A stretch of DNA of 64,000 nucleotides from Anaerobiospirillum thomasii. GTDB lineage: Bacteria; Pseudomonadota; Gammaproteobacteria; Enterobacterales; Succinivibrionaceae. The stretch covers positions 1,063,501-1,127,500 of the forward strand of contig NZ_UAPU01000005.1 in the NCBI RefSeq assembly GCF_900445255.1, written 5' to 3'. The notes below the pieces were generated by a model. The model saw only the letters and a program-made list of their open reading frames with translations. It had not been told where the DNA came from and made no database searches. Of the stretch, positions 1 to 9,941 are shown in pieces (position 1 is the first letter of the stretch; each line of letters starts with the position of its first letter). The position numbers were made by a program, and so were the translations under genes.

Positions 1-1371
1 TCCGCGGCGCGGATCTATATTGCCAGAGGTCTCACGGCGTGAGAGAGTAAAAGACGGCATCAGATTCCAGCCATACCCTAGCTCAGATCCCTGCTCATAA
101 TCCTCATACTCTGCCTTAAGAGCATAGTCGCGGCGCCATACACCTGTCTGCTTGGCCACATAGTGAAAGCTTAAATGCGATCTGTCCGAGACTGTATCAT
201 TGATGTCTGTATGCGTCTGCGAGGCATTTATATAGTAATAATCAAGATTTGGATTGCGACGCGGGATCTTGTAGAAAATATTGGCATCCTGTGTCACAGT
301 TGAGATTTTACTGGTCATATTAAGCTGATGACCTTTGCTGTTTAAAAGCGGCTTTTCCCACTCAAACAGGGCACGGGCACCTTCATCGGTTGAAAAACCG
401 GCGCCCACGCGCATCAGATTTTTACTTTTGCGCTGCAGATTAATCTTCAATGGCACATGTCTGTCGGCAGTTGCATTGTCAACATCAGGCGTAATATCAA
501 TTGATTTATAGTAATTGGTATCAGACAGTGAGCTTCTGTACTCATTGATAACACGGGTTGAAAAGTTCTTGCCCTCATTTAATATCATTAAAGTCTCAAC
601 AGGCTTTAAAAGCTCTTTAGTCTGCTCATCTGCCACAATCTTGCCAAATTTGTAGCGTGCGCCAGTGTCAAAGATAAGCTCCACATCTGCCACATTCTGA
701 TCTTTGTAGACCATGATGCGTGATGAGATGATTTTGGCATCAAAAAAGCCAAGTGTAATGGCATCATTGCGCAGCTTTTCTTTAAGATCCTCGTACTCAC
801 CGTGGTTTAATATGGTATAGGACTCAATACCTGCATTTTCTATGGTGCGTCTGAAGGTTTTATATCTTGCGCCCTCACCTATAATCTGTACATCATAAGC
901 GCGGATAAAAAGCGGTTTACCCTTGTCAATCCTGACTACAACCTCATAGGTTTTAAGGCCATTTGCAGCGACTGTATCGGTTTTATTGCCAGAAGCTGTG
1001 CCATGGCTTAAAGCCTCCTGCGGCAACTCAACCTTGATGACAGGGTTGTAATAGCCAAGGGCACGCAGTGCAAGACGGGTATTTTCTCTTATCTCGCGGA
1101 CAAATAATCTGGCTCTTTTTACAGATATGGGCGGCAGAGCCTCAAGTGAGGTCTGTACATTGGTATAAAGCTCATCCTCTACTCCCTCAATGCTGAAGGT
1201 TACAGGATCTTTTACCCTGGGCTCTGTCTTTTGAATAAGATCATTGTTTGAAGAGCAGGCTGTGGCAAAAAACATAAACACAAGGCATAAGAGCGACACA
1301 AAAGATGATCTTAACCATCCTCTTTTGCATCTTATAGAAAATAATGCAGCATCTGATGCTCTTGACAACAC
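1..1371 (-). CDS. tamA: TamA-like outer-membrane assembly factor (partial, C-terminus outside window)
   Basis: My translation of the minus strand is open for 457 codons and runs off the left edge. It begins with a basic, then hydrophobic segment ending FFATAC, a signal sequence (possibly a lipobox, though TamA is not normally a lipoprotein). POTRA-type sequence follows, including the TamA-typical stretch LRALGYYNPVIKVE near residue 100, and then the start of a beta-barrel (RVGAGFSTDEGARALFEWE). TamA is an Omp85 protein that works with TamB in outer-membrane protein and lipid biogenesis; the E. coli protein is 577 aa. tamB is not visible. No in-frame ATG exists upstream of the signal segment, so GTG at 1371 (or TTG at 1368) is the only plausible start, with a weak AGG upstream. 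The family call is firm; the start is not. Confidence 0.82.
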   Translation of the reverse strand, partial: MLSRASDAALFSIRCKRGWLRSSFVSLLCLVFMFFATACSSNNDLIQKTEPRVKDPVTFSIEGVEDELYTNVQTSLEALPPISVKRARLFVREIRENTRLALRALGYYNPVIKVELPQEALSHGTASGNKTDTVAANGLKTYEVVVRIDKGKPLFIRAYDVQIIGEGARYKTFRRTIENAGIESYTILNHGEYEDLKEKLRNDAITLGFFDAKIISSRIMVYKDQNVADVELIFDTGARYKFGKIVADEQTKELLKPVETLMILNEGKNFSTRVINEYRSSLSDTNYYKSIDITPDVDNATADRHVPLKINLQRKSKNLMRVGAGFSTDEGARALFEWEKPLLNSKGHQLNMTSKISTVTQDANIFYKIPRRNPNLDYYYINASQTHTDINDTVSDRSHLSFHYVAKQTGVWRRDYALKAEYEDYEQGSELGYGWNLMPSFTLSRRETSGNIDPRRG

Positions 1372-1870
1372 AATAAAGGCCTGTTTTTGATTAAATCCTA
1401 TCTTAAAAACAAGTATGTTTTAGGCAGGTTTCTCTTTAATAAATATAAGTTTGTATATTAACAGTTTTTATAAAACTGTGCACATTAAAAAAGCACTTTA
1501 AATCTTTTTGCCTGTACTCTTTTAAAAGACAAAAGTTACTGTGATCTGTAAAAACACTGACATCACACAAAAGATTAATGCTGATCTCCTATCTTTCTCT
1601 TATGAAGATTATTGCTCAGATGAATGAGATAGTGTGAGCATCTCTTTAAAAGATGAGCAAGGCAAATGGGCAGGGTCATGGTCTTCTGATAAAGGTGCTA
1701 CGGTACAAGGACATAGGCCTCCTTAGTTGATAAAATTTATGACGACCACCAGGCAACCAGGGAATTTTTAACACCTAACACAGTTAACGTTACAATAAGG
1801 TCTCAAGTTCCTAGGTATGTCTAATAAGCGCAGCTTTTTTATCATTAAGCGCCCACAGAGCGCATTTACC
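1372..1870. other. Non-coding stretch between tamA and carA
   Basis: About 500 bases between divergent genes with no credible coding frame. A small hairpin of ACAGTTTT pairing with AAAACTGT lies near 1460-1480. The part around 1670-1800 is less AT-rich (CGACCACCAGGCAACCAGGG) and resembles neither gene nor regulatory DNA that I recognise. It must carry the tamA promoter on the minus strand, but I cannot place it. Confidence 0.4.
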
Positions 1871-1927
1871 TTGAAAAAAATTAACATTTATGTAAAATAT
1901 GTAAGACTTAGCATACAAATTTTACAT
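1871..1927 (+). promoter_or_regulatory. Candidate carAB promoter overlapped by an inverted repeat
   Basis: TTGAAA at 1871-1876 and TAAAAT at 1893-1898, 16 bp apart, fit a sigma-70 promoter. The -10 box lies inside a perfect 9-bp inverted repeat: ATGTAAAAT at 1890-1898 and ATTTTACAT at 1919-1927. Such a symmetric site over the -10 region could be an operator. carAB is arginine- and pyrimidine-controlled in enterobacteria, but the repeat does not match the ArgR consensus well. Confidence 0.4.
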
Positions 1928-1978
1928 CTGTAAAAAGAGACTAAGTCAGTCTATCAGCAATCTAATTTGGGGGTCTTT

Positions 1979-3118
1979 GTGGTCATTACTTCCGCAATCC
2001 TTGCACTCGCTGACGGCACAGTCTTTAAAGGTAAAGCATTTGGCGCCAAGGGCGTGACCGAAATAGGCGAAGTGGTCTTTAACACATCCATGACGGGCTA
2101 TCAGGAAATATTAACTGATCCTTCATATACCAAACAATTAGTAACTCTTACCTATCCGCATATTGGCAACTACGGTACCAATGATGAAGATTTTGAATCT
2201 TCAGGCGTATGCGCCCAGGGTCTTATTGTACGTGACCTGTCAATGGTAAGTTCCAATTTCAGATCTCAATACTCTCTTAGCGATTTTTTAGAAAAGCATA
2301 AAAAACCAGGTATCTGCGGTATTGACACCAGAATGCTGACCCGCATCATACGTGAAAAAGGTGCACAGAACGGCTGTCTGACAACAGATCCGCGCATTGA
2401 TGCAGCCAAGGCTGTGGAAATGGCCCGCTCCTTTGAAGGTCTAAAGGGCATGGATCTGGCCAAAGTTGTAACCACCAAGGAAAAATACATCTTTACACAG
2501 ACTGAGTGGCAGTTAGGCACAGGTTATGGTGAGCTTGAGCAGGGACGCTTTAACGTTGTGGCCTATGATTTTGGCATCAAGAAGAATATATTGCGTATGC
2601 TCGCCTCCCGCGGCTGCAATATAACTGTGGTACCTGCAACAACTCCTGCCTCTGAGGTTATTGCCATGAATCCAGATGGCATCTTCCTGTCAAACGGTCC
2701 TGGTGATCCTGAGCCTTGTACCTATGCCATCGAGGCTATAAAAGAGTTTTTAGACAAAAAGATTCCTCTGTTTGGCATCTGCCTTGGCCATCAGCTTTTA
2801 GGCCTGGCATCAGGTGCCAGAACCATCAAGATGAAGTTTGGTCATCACGGTGCCAACCATCCTGTACGTGATGAGGCTACCTCACTTGTGTATATAACCT
2901 CACAGAACCACGGCTTCTGTGTGGACAAGGATACACTGCCAGACAATGTCAAGGTCACCTTTGTCTCATTGTTTGACGGTTCACTGCAGGGCATTGAAAG
3001 AACCGATGCTCCGGCCTTTAGCTTCCAGGGACATCCTGAGGCAAGCCCAGGTCCTCATGAGAGCAGCATGCTCTTTGATCACTTTATTGATTTAATGTGC
3101 AAGTACAGAAATATCTAA
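1979..3118 (+). CDS. carA: Carbamoyl-phosphate synthase small subunit
   Basis: Glutaminase subunit of carbamoyl-phosphate synthase. It releases ammonia from glutamine and channels it to CarB for arginine and pyrimidine synthesis. The N-terminal CPSase domain is recognisable ([20 protein letters not shown]). The class I amidotransferase domain carries FGICLGHQ with the catalytic Cys at residue 268, and GHPEASPGP near the end supplies His and Glu. Alignment from memory with E. coli CarA (MIKSALLVLEDGT) puts the start at GTG 1979, six bases after a GGGGG Shine-Dalgarno-like run; TTG 1967 is the alternative and would swallow that run. carB follows after 14 bp, so the two form one operon. Length is as expected for the family (about 380 aa). 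Confidence 0.96.
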   Translation: MVITSAILALADGTVFKGKAFGAKGVTEIGEVVFNTSMTGYQEILTDPSYTKQLVTLTYPHIGNYGTNDEDFESSGVCAQGLIVRDLSMVSSNFRSQYSLSDFLEKHKKPGICGIDTRMLTRIIREKGAQNGCLTTDPRIDAAKAVEMARSFEGLKGMDLAKVVTTKEKYIFTQTEWQLGTGYGELEQGRFNVVAYDFGIKKNILRMLASRGCNITVVPATTPASEVIAMNPDGIFLSNGPGDPEPCTYAIEAIKEFLDKKIPLFGICLGHQLLGLASGARTIKMKFGHHGANHPVRDEATSLVYITSQNHGFCVDKDTLPDNVKVTFVSLFDGSLQGIERTDAPAFSFQGHPEASPGPHESSMLFDHFIDLMCKYRNI

Positions 3119-3132
3119 AGCAGGTTGATTAA

Positions 3133-6100
3133 ATGCCAAAACGTACTGACCTTAAAAGTATATTGATTCTTGGTGCAGGCCCTATTGTCATCGGTCAGGC
3201 CTGTGAATTTGACTATTCAGGAACCCAGGCCTGTCGTGCGCTCAAGGAAGAGGGTTACAGAGTAATTCTTGTAAACTCAAATCCGGCCACCATCATGACC
3301 GATCCTAATATTGCAGATGCCACCTATATCGAGCCTATACACTGGCAGGTTGTTGAGAAGATTATTGAAAAGGAGCGTCCTGATGCCGTACTGCCTACCA
3401 TGGGCGGCCAGACAGCTCTCAACTGCGCTCTTGATTTAGAGCGTCACGGCGTACTTGAAAAATACAATGTCGAGATGATTGGTGCCAATGCCGACACCAT
3501 CGACAAGGCTGAAAACCGTGAGCGCTTTGACGAGGCCATGAAGAAAATAGGCCTCTCCTGTCCAAAATCAGGTATTGCCCACTCTTTGGCCGAGGCCTGG
3601 GAAGTACAGAGCGAGGTTGGTTTCCCTTGTATCATCAGACCGTCCTTTACCATGGGCGGCACCGGAGGCGGTATTGCCTACAACCCTGAGGAGTTTGAGG
3701 CTATCTGCCAGAAGGGTCTTGACAGCTCCCCTACCCACGAGCTTTTAATTGACGAGTCACTTATTGGCTGGAAAGAGTTTGAGATGGAAGTGGTGCGTGA
3801 CAGAAAGGATAACTGCATCATTGTCTGCTCCATTGAAAACCTCGATCCTATGGGTATTCACACCGGCGACTCCATTACTGTGGCTCCGGCTCAGACATTA
3901 ACTGACAAGGAATATCAGATCATGCGTGATGCGGCTATGGCCGTACTGCGCGAGATTGGCGTTGAAACCGGCGGCTCCAACGTACAGTTTGGTATCTGTC
4001 CAAAGACAGGCCGTATGGTTATCATTGAGATGAACCCTCGTGTATCACGCTCATCAGCCCTGGCCTCAAAGGCTACAGGCTTCCCTATTGCCAAGATTGC
4101 AGCCAAACTTGCCATAGGCTATACCCTAGATGAGCTTGGCAATGATATTACCAGTGGCAAGACACCAGCCTCATTTGAGCCGTCAATTGACTATGTAGTC
4201 ACCAAGGTACCGCGCTTTAACTTTGAGAAGTTCCCAAATTCCAATGACCGTCTGACTACACAGATGAAATCTGTAGGTGAGGTTATGGCCATCGGTCGCA
4301 CCTTCCAGGAGTCACTGCAAAAAGCTCTGCGTGGACTTGAGACTGGCAAGAACGGCTTTGATTCACGCATTGACATGAACTCAAAAGAGGCCCGCACCAA
4401 GGTGCTGCACGAACTTGAGGATGCAGGCGCCCACCGTATCTGGTATTTAGGTGATGCCTTCCGCATGGGTATGACTGTAGAGGAGGTTTTCAACTACACA
4501 GCTATTGACCCATGGTTCCTCACACAGATAAAAGATATTATCGATATTGAAAAGTCACTTGACGGCAAGACCCTAAAGGCCATTGACGCCACCTATATGC
4601 AGGAGCTCAAGAGCAAGGGCTTTTCAGATGCCCGTCTTGGCGAGCTTTTAAATGTATCTGAAGAGCAGGTGCGCGAGCGCCGCTGGCTGTTTGATATCTA
4701 CCCTACCTACAAGAGAGTGGATACCTGTGCAGCAGAATTTGCCACCTCAACTGCCTATATGTACTCAACCTATGAGCAGGAGTGTGAGTCAAATCCTACA
4801 GATAAAAAGAAGATTATTGTGTTAGGCGGCGGTCCTAACCGTATTGGTCAGGGTATTGAATTTGACTACTGCTGTGTACATGCCTCCATGGCTCTGCGCG
4901 AGGATGGCTATGAGACCATTATGGTCAACTGCAACCCTGAGACTGTATCAACAGACTATGATATCTCAGACAGACTGTACTTTGAGCCAGTGACCTTAGA
5001 GGATGTGCTTGAGATTGCCCGCATTGAAAAGCCTGTGGGTGTTATTGTGCAGTTTGGCGGCCAGACTCCGCTCAAGCTGGCCCGCGATCTTGAGGCTGCA
5101 GGTGTACCTATTATTGGTACTTCACCTGATGCTATCGACAGAGCCGAAGATCGTCAGCGTTTCCAGGAAGCTGTAGAGAAGCTGCAGTTGCTGCAGCCTG
5201 AAAACGGCACAGCTACCTCTTTAAATCAGGCCGTAGCTATTGCCTCCAAGATTGGCTATCCTTTAGTTGTAAGACCATCATATGTGCTTGGCGGCCGTGC
5301 CATGGAAGTTGTGTATGATGAGGAGGATCTGCGCCGCTACTTCAATGAGGCTGTCAAGGTTTCAAACAAGGCTCCTGTGCTTTTAGACAAGTTTTTAGAT
5401 CAGGCTACAGAGATTGACGTCGATGCTGTCTGTGACGGCAAGGATGTGATAATAGGCGGTATTATGGAGCACGTTGAGGAGTGCGGTGTGCACTCAGGTG
5501 ATGCCTCCTGCGTTCTGCCACCATGGCATCTCTCCCGCGACATTCAAAAGCGTATTGCCAATTTAAGCCGCGATCTGGCCCTCGAGCTTGATGTTAAAGG
5601 TCTTATGAATGTGCAGCTTGCAGTGCGTGAGGATAAGATCTACCTGATTGAGGTTAACCCTCGTGCCGCCCGTACTGTGCCATTTGTATCCAAGGCCACA
5701 GGTCTGCCACTTGCCAAGATTGCAGCCCGTATCATGGTAGGTCAGAGTCTTAAAGATCAGGGTATAACTTCACAGATTAACCCACCTTACTACTCTGTAA
5801 AAGAAGTGGTTATGCCTTTCCATAAATTCCCAGGCTCAGATCCTATTTTAGGCCCTGAGATGAGATCTACAGGTGAGGTTATGGGTACAGCCAAGCTCTT
5901 CCCTGAGGCCTTTGCCAAGGCACAGCTTGCAGCCTCAAGCCCTGTGGTAAGAAAAGGCCGCGCCCTGCTGTCTATCAGAAATTCAGACAAGCACCGTCTG
6001 CCAGAGCTTGGCCGTCTCTTAATTGAGGCAGGCTTCAGCCTCGATGCCACAGGCGGCACCTACAAGACTCTAAAGGATGCAGGTTTGGAGGTTAAGCTTG

Positions 6101-6354
6101 TCAAGAAGGTCTATGAAGGCCGTCCTAATATTTTAGATGGCATCAAGTCCAAAAACTACGACTGGGTAATCAATACCACAGAAGGTCGTCAGTCAGTACT
6201 TGACTCAAGAGCTCTGCGCCGTGGCGCCCTGCAGTACAATATTTCCTACTGCACCACCATGAATGCAGCCTTTGCCGCCCTTGAGGCCGTTTCTGAAAAT
6301 GAATACAACAATGTCCATTCATTGCAGGAATTACATGCCATGATTAAAGACTAA
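3133..6354 (+). CDS. carB: Carbamoyl-phosphate synthase large subunit
   Basis: The 1073-aa synthetase subunit makes carbamoyl phosphate from bicarbonate, ammonia from CarA and two ATP. Both homologous ATP-grasp halves are visible: an N-terminal carboxyphosphate half opening [21 protein letters not shown], and a carbamoyl-phosphate half near residue 560 opening [19 protein letters not shown]. Each has its ATP-grasp signature ([25 protein letters not shown]). The C-terminal allosteric domain, an MGS-like fold in this family, spans about residues 935-1073. Length equals that of E. coli CarB (1073 aa). The gene follows carA closely and ends in a strong terminator. No disruption is seen. Confidence 0.98.
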   Translation: MPKRTDLKSILILGAGPIVIGQACEFDYSGTQACRALKEEGYRVILVNSNPATIMTDPNIADATYIEPIHWQVVEKIIEKERPDAVLPTMGGQTALNCALDLERHGVLEKYNVEMIGANADTIDKAENRERFDEAMKKIGLSCPKSGIAHSLAEAWEVQSEVGFPCIIRPSFTMGGTGGGIAYNPEEFEAICQKGLDSSPTHELLIDESLIGWKEFEMEVVRDRKDNCIIVCSIENLDPMGIHTGDSITVAPAQTLTDKEYQIMRDAAMAVLREIGVETGGSNVQFGICPKTGRMVIIEMNPRVSRSSALASKATGFPIAKIAAKLAIGYTLDELGNDITSGKTPASFEPSIDYVVTKVPRFNFEKFPNSNDRLTTQMKSVGEVMAIGRTFQESLQKALRGLETGKNGFDSRIDMNSKEARTKVLHELEDAGAHRIWYLGDAFRMGMTVEEVFNYTAIDPWFLTQIKDIIDIEKSLDGKTLKAIDATYMQELKSKGFSDARLGELLNVSEEQVRERRWLFDIYPTYKRVDTCAAEFATSTAYMYSTYEQECESNPTDKKKIIVLGGGPNRIGQGIEFDYCCVHASMALREDGYETIMVNCNPETVSTDYDISDRLYFEPVTLEDVLEIARIEKPVGVIVQFGGQTPLKLARDLEAAGVPIIGTSPDAIDRAEDRQRFQEAVEKLQLLQPENGTATSLNQAVAIASKIGYPLVVRPSYVLGGRAMEVVYDEEDLRRYFNEAVKVSNKAPVLLDKFLDQATEIDVDAVCDGKDVIIGGIMEHVEECGVHSGDASCVLPPWHLSRDIQKRIANLSRDLALELDVKGLMNVQLAVREDKIYLIEVNPRAARTVPFVSKATGLPLAKIAARIMVGQSLKDQGITSQINPPYYSVKEVVMPFHKFPGSDPILGPEMRSTGEVMGTAKLFPEAFAKAQLAASSPVVRKGRALLSIRNSDKHRLPELGRLLIEAGFSLDATGGTYKTLKDAGLEVKLVKKVYEGRPNILDGIKSKNYDWVINTTEGRQSVLDSRALRRGALQYNISYCTTMNAAFAALEAVSENEYNNVHSLQELHAMIKD

Positions 6355-6366
6355 AACTCTTTAATC

Positions 6367-6426
6367 AAAAAAGGGCCTGTTTTTGAGTGATCTAGCAAAA
6401 TTACTCTAAAAGCAGGCCTTTTTTAT
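6367..6426 (+). terminator. Intrinsic terminator of carAB
   Basis: Long stem in which AAAAAGGGCCTG-TTTTTGAGT pairs with ACTC-AAAAGCAGGCC, followed by TTTTTT. It lies 12 bases after the carB stop. Confidence 0.85.
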
Positions 6427-6473
6427 TGCTCTTTTTACAAAACTTAACTAAGTTTATAAAAAGAGGAGAGTTT

Positions 6474-6980
6474 ATGATAGAAATTGTTACAGCTACGCAC
6501 AGCGATTTTGAGGCTATAGATGCTATAGCTCAGAAGAATCTTGGCGCCGACTACTATAATGTGCACAGTACCGAAGAGATTGACTACATGCAGGATCTGC
6601 ATTATGCACAGGGCAGCACTTTAGTATCTGAAGATGACGTGCAGTGTACCTTTGTGGCTAAAGAGGATGGTGTATGCCTGGGCTTTGTCTGTGTCACACA
6701 AGAAGGGCCTGAGCTTTATCATCTGACAAAAATCTATGTTACAGCGCCAAGACAGAATAATGGCCTTGGCAGTGCTCTGTTTGACAGGGTTGTCTCTTAT
6801 ATAAAAGAGCGGCATCACAATGAGCAGGTCATACTTGAGCTTAATGTCAGCAGTCACAATAAAAGCGCCAACTTCTATCATCGTGTGGGCATGCACAAGG
6901 TGCGCGAGAATATTGTAAGTCTTGATAACAATTTTACCTTTGTGCAGGATGTCTACAGTATGACCATTGACTGTCCATAG
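6474..6980 (+). CDS. GNAT-family N-acetyltransferase
   Basis: 168 aa. Transfers an acyl group from acyl-CoA to an amine; the substrate cannot be read from the sequence. The GNAT core is visible: a strand ending LTKIYV, then the CoA-binding signature PRQNNGLGSALFDRV around residues 93-107, then a C-terminal N-x-x-S/A-x-x-FY element (NKSANFYHRVGM). The start is ATG 6474 because AGAGGAGAG sits just upstream at 6462-6470; an upstream in-frame start at 6426 would lie in the carAB terminator. The gene is a single transcription unit, and its stop falls in one arm of an inverted repeat (6976-7024). The RimI/RimL-type call is at superfamily level only. Confidence 0.85.
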   Translation: MIEIVTATHSDFEAIDAIAQKNLGADYYNVHSTEEIDYMQDLHYAQGSTLVSEDDVQCTFVAKEDGVCLGFVCVTQEGPELYHLTKIYVTAPRQNNGLGSALFDRVVSYIKERHHNEQVILELNVSSHNKSANFYHRVGMHKVRENIVSLDNNFTFVQDVYSMTIDCP

Positions 6981-7024
6981 TATAGTCGCAAAACAGGCGC
7001 TATTGCTACCACCTTTATACTATG
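6976..7024. repeat. Inverted repeat at a convergent gene junction
   Basis: CATAGTATA at 6976-6984 and its perfect complement TATACTATG at 7016-7024 enclose 31 bp between the convergent GNAT and Na/Pi genes. There is no adjoining T-run, so it is not a typical terminator. The core AGTATA resembles the TGTAGTATAA motif clustered at 12.5-12.7 kb. Confidence 0.55.
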
Positions 7025-7053
7025 TGTGCTAAGTGTTGATTCACTACACTCTG

Positions 7054-8697
7054 TTATGACAGATCTGAGAGCATAGCTGTATCGCTCTCAGGGGCTGATG
7101 CCATGGCGCCGCTTTTTTTACCTATGGCACAGAATATGGCATTAAGCTGGCGCAGATCGCCTATAATACCCACCACAATGGCACTTATATCAGCCCCGTC
7201 ACTTTCCTGTGTCTGAGCATTCATCTGCCTTATAGTATACTTCTCTGTCATTTTTCTGTACTTTATCTTGCTCTGCATAAGCTGTGATACATACTCATCA
7301 GAGCCAGTCATCAGCGCATTTAAGGCAACTGCCAGATTTTCATTGGCATTTTTACAAAGCTTAATCAGATCCGATCGGGCATAGGCCGAGAAATTATGAT
7401 CCCTGCTGTGATTTAAAAAACTCACATCAGACTGCATTCTTTTTATAAGATCGCTGCCCTGTATGCATGAGATTAAAGCTCCCACCGTCTGATAATAGCC
7501 CTCATCATGTGACATCACGCCATCATCTATGGCATTTAGATACTGCCTTACCTTTATAGATAACATCTCAATGACATGCGCCCTTTGCTCAATACGCTGC
7601 GAATGCCCTGTCTTGCCTGTAAGTGACAGCTCAAAAAGCTGCAGCATTTCATGTAAAAAACCACCCAGGCGTAAAATCTCCTTTATGGCATTGATACGAG
7701 CCAAAGGTGCATTGCCAAGAGCACCAGTATCAAGATACACAGGCTCAGTCTCATCAATACTTTGAATCTTTACATCTGCTATTAAATGCATCAGAGCTTT
7801 AGCATACAGTGATGACAGCGGCAGCATCAGAGCCAGTGCACTTAAATTAAAGGTTACATGAAACCAGATAACCTCCTGCGACTCATCCATATCAAGTCTG
7901 TAAAAATCACTGCTTTGCAGCAATACTATATAGATTAGTGCCAGCGTGGCTTTGAATAAAAAGTTGCCAAGCATTACTCTTTTAGCCCCTGTTCCCTGAC
8001 TTAGCGAGCCTAAAATCTCCAGTGCGCAGCTGCCAAGATTGGCGCCTATAACCAAAAATAAGGCAGAGAGCAGATCAAGTGACTGCGCTGCACACAGTGA
8101 AGATGTTAAAATCACAGCAGCAAGCGATGAATAGCAGATTATAGCCAACAGCGCACCAAAGATAATGCAGATGGTAAACTCACCACTAAGTGATGAGAGA
8201 ATTAGCTGCATAGTATTAGACTGCGCTATAGGTCTTGTGGTGCTGACTATTATCTCAAGGGCTAAAAGAATAATACCAAGGCCGATTAAAATACGGCCGG
8301 CCTTGCCCACCTTACTTTGTCTGCGGCTCAGAAATAAAAAGATGCCAACAGATAAAAGTACAGGACATAAAAAGGACAGATCAAAGGTTAAGATTCTGGC
8401 CATAAGCGCTGAGCCCACATTGGCACCTAGCATAATCACCAAAGATGGGGTCAGTGCAATAAGATTTTTGGATAAAAATGATGATACAAGCATGGCTGTG
8501 GCATTTGAACTCTGTACCAGGGCGGTAATAGCCACGCCCGAGAACATCGAGTTTAACATCCACAGCCTTGAGGTAAGGCTTTTGCTTAAAAAGACATTAA
8601 TCTTGTCACCAAAGGTTCTTAGCATTCCGCTTTTTGTCATGTAGATGCCCCATGAGAGCATAGCTACACCTGATATAAGATTTAATAATGTCAGCAT
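7054..8697 (-). CDS. Na+/phosphate cotransporter family protein with PhoU-like C-terminus
   Basis: 547 aa inner-membrane protein of the NptA/PNaS family (sodium-coupled phosphate uptake or a related anion function). The first ~300 residues hold two inverted membrane repeats. The family QSS signature appears as ALVQSSNATAML near residue 62, and paired GANxGS motifs occur as MLGANVGSALM (about 90) and VIGANLGSCAL (about 218). From about residue 335 the protein is helical and cytoplasmic, resembling a PhoU domain (regularly spaced heptads, conserved RI.AIKEIL start). It is followed after 22 bp in the same direction by the MFS permease gene upstream of it, so co-transcription is possible. Substrate is inferred from family only. 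Confidence 0.82.
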   Translation of the reverse strand: MLTLLNLISGVAMLSWGIYMTKSGMLRTFGDKINVFLSKSLTSRLWMLNSMFSGVAITALVQSSNATAMLVSSFLSKNLIALTPSLVIMLGANVGSALMARILTFDLSFLCPVLLSVGIFLFLSRRQSKVGKAGRILIGLGIILLALEIIVSTTRPIAQSNTMQLILSSLSGEFTICIIFGALLAIICYSSLAAVILTSSLCAAQSLDLLSALFLVIGANLGSCALEILGSLSQGTGAKRVMLGNFLFKATLALIYIVLLQSSDFYRLDMDESQEVIWFHVTFNLSALALMLPLSSLYAKALMHLIADVKIQSIDETEPVYLDTGALGNAPLARINAIKEILRLGGFLHEMLQLFELSLTGKTGHSQRIEQRAHVIEMLSIKVRQYLNAIDDGVMSHDEGYYQTVGALISCIQGSDLIKRMQSDVSFLNHSRDHNFSAYARSDLIKLCKNANENLAVALNALMTGSDEYVSQLMQSKIKYRKMTEKYTIRQMNAQTQESDGADISAIVVGIIGDLRQLNAIFCAIGKKSGAMASAPESDTAMLSDLS

Positions 8698-8719
8698 AAC
8701 CCTACCTCGTTACAAAGTG

Positions 8720-9931
8720 CTATTTGCTCTCCTGACTGTTGCTTACGTCATCTTTAAAGAATACCAGGAAGGCAACAAAGACAGCGGCGGCAATGGCTCC
8801 TGCTATATACCAGAAGCTGTACCACTGTGGCAGACCTGCAGCTGAGGTATCACTTACCTGTGAGTTGAAGATATAGCCGCAGACTGATGAGGCAAAGAAC
8901 AGACCTACACCGTTTGAGGCAATAAAGCGCAGTGACTGAGCCTGAGCCTTGATATTCTCACCTGCCTTCTTGTCAGCATAAATGTCGGCAACAGAGAAGA
9001 AGAAGTCCCAGCAGATACCCTGCAGCACAAGACCTATAATAACCAGCATGGTATTGCCAGAGACTGCAGCTTCAGCAAATAAGGCAGAGCGTATAGCCCA
9101 GCAGATCATGCCTGTCATTAAAGTAACCTTAAAGCCAAACTTTAACAGGAAGAATGGAATTAAGAATACAAAGAGCACTTCCATGGCCACGCCAATCTGC
9201 ATCATAGAAGCGGCATTGTCAAAGCCAATAGCCTTTAAAAATACTGGAATATAGGCGGAGTATGCTGTCTTTGGCACCATGAGCACTAAAATTGAGAGCA
9301 TCATGATGGTAAAGTATTTGTCTTTAAAGAGCGCAAAGGCATCAAGACATAAAAGATCGCGCATGGAGAACTCACGACCTGCCATCTTAGGTGGAGTATG
9401 TGGCAGTGTCAGACAGTAGGCTGACATAATAAGAGCAGTGATAGAGGCTACATACCAGGTCATTACATCACCAGACCAGCCCATCTCGCCAATGAACAGA
9501 CCTAAGGCTACATAACCTATAGAGCCAAACATACGGATGACAGGGAAGTGACGTGAGCCATCAACGTGAGAGAAGGCAATAGAATTGGTCAGAGCCACTG
9601 TAGGATAATAGATAAGGCCTACAAAGAATAAACCTGCAAGCACCATCATCTTGTTCTCACCTACAATAAACATGGAGGTAAGATAGACCACAGCTGCAAG
9701 TAGCAGATGCATCAGGGCTAAAACCTTTTCTGTGGCAAAGAATCTGTCTGCCACCATACCTACAAACATAGGAGATAAAATTGTAGCCACACCTAAAACT
9801 GCATAGGCGTTGCCAATAATATCAGCCATATTATAGGAACTTAAAACCAGACCCAGGGTTAAAACCCAGGCTCCCTGTACCACATACTGTACAAACATCA
9901 TCGCCATCAGGCGTGCCATAACCACTTTCAT
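8720..9931 (-). CDS. MFS permease of the nucleoside:H+ symporter (NupG/XapB) type
   Basis: 403 aa with about twelve hydrophobic segments. It aligns by eye with E. coli NupG: GAWVLTLG in TM1, the loop G.VADRFFATEKVLA after TM2, the central TLPHTPPK followed by a cytoplasmic stretch containing LLCLDAFALFKDKYF, and the CWDFFFSVADIYADK motif in TM9-10. NupG proteins import nucleosides with protons. The neighbours fit nucleoside or sugar-phosphate use: a PhnP-like cyclic phosphodiesterase 10 bp upstream and phosphoglucomutase beyond it. The start ATG 9931 is preceded by AGGAGATTTTTT on the minus strand. The exact substrate is inference. Confidence 0.85.
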   Translation of the reverse strand: MKVVMARLMAMMFVQYVVQGAWVLTLGLVLSSYNMADIIGNAYAVLGVATILSPMFVGMVADRFFATEKVLALMHLLLAAVVYLTSMFIVGENKMMVLAGLFFVGLIYYPTVALTNSIAFSHVDGSRHFPVIRMFGSIGYVALGLFIGEMGWSGDVMTWYVASITALIMSAYCLTLPHTPPKMAGREFSMRDLLCLDAFALFKDKYFTIMMLSILVLMVPKTAYSAYIPVFLKAIGFDNAASMMQIGVAMEVLFVFLIPFFLLKFGFKVTLMTGMICWAIRSALFAEAAVSGNTMLVIIGLVLQGICWDFFFSVADIYADKKAGENIKAQAQSLRFIASNGVGLFFASSVCGYIFNSQVSDTSAAGLPQWYSFWYIAGAIAAAVFVAFLVFFKDDVSNSQESK

Positions 9932-9941
9932 AAAAAATCTC

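Noticed and set aside
606..800. 64-aa minus-strand frame
   Set aside because: It lies out of frame inside tamA, which has far stronger coding evidence.
8165..8644. 159-aa plus-strand frame
   Set aside because: Antisense to the membrane domain of the Na/Pi-type transporter; no motif or ribosome site.
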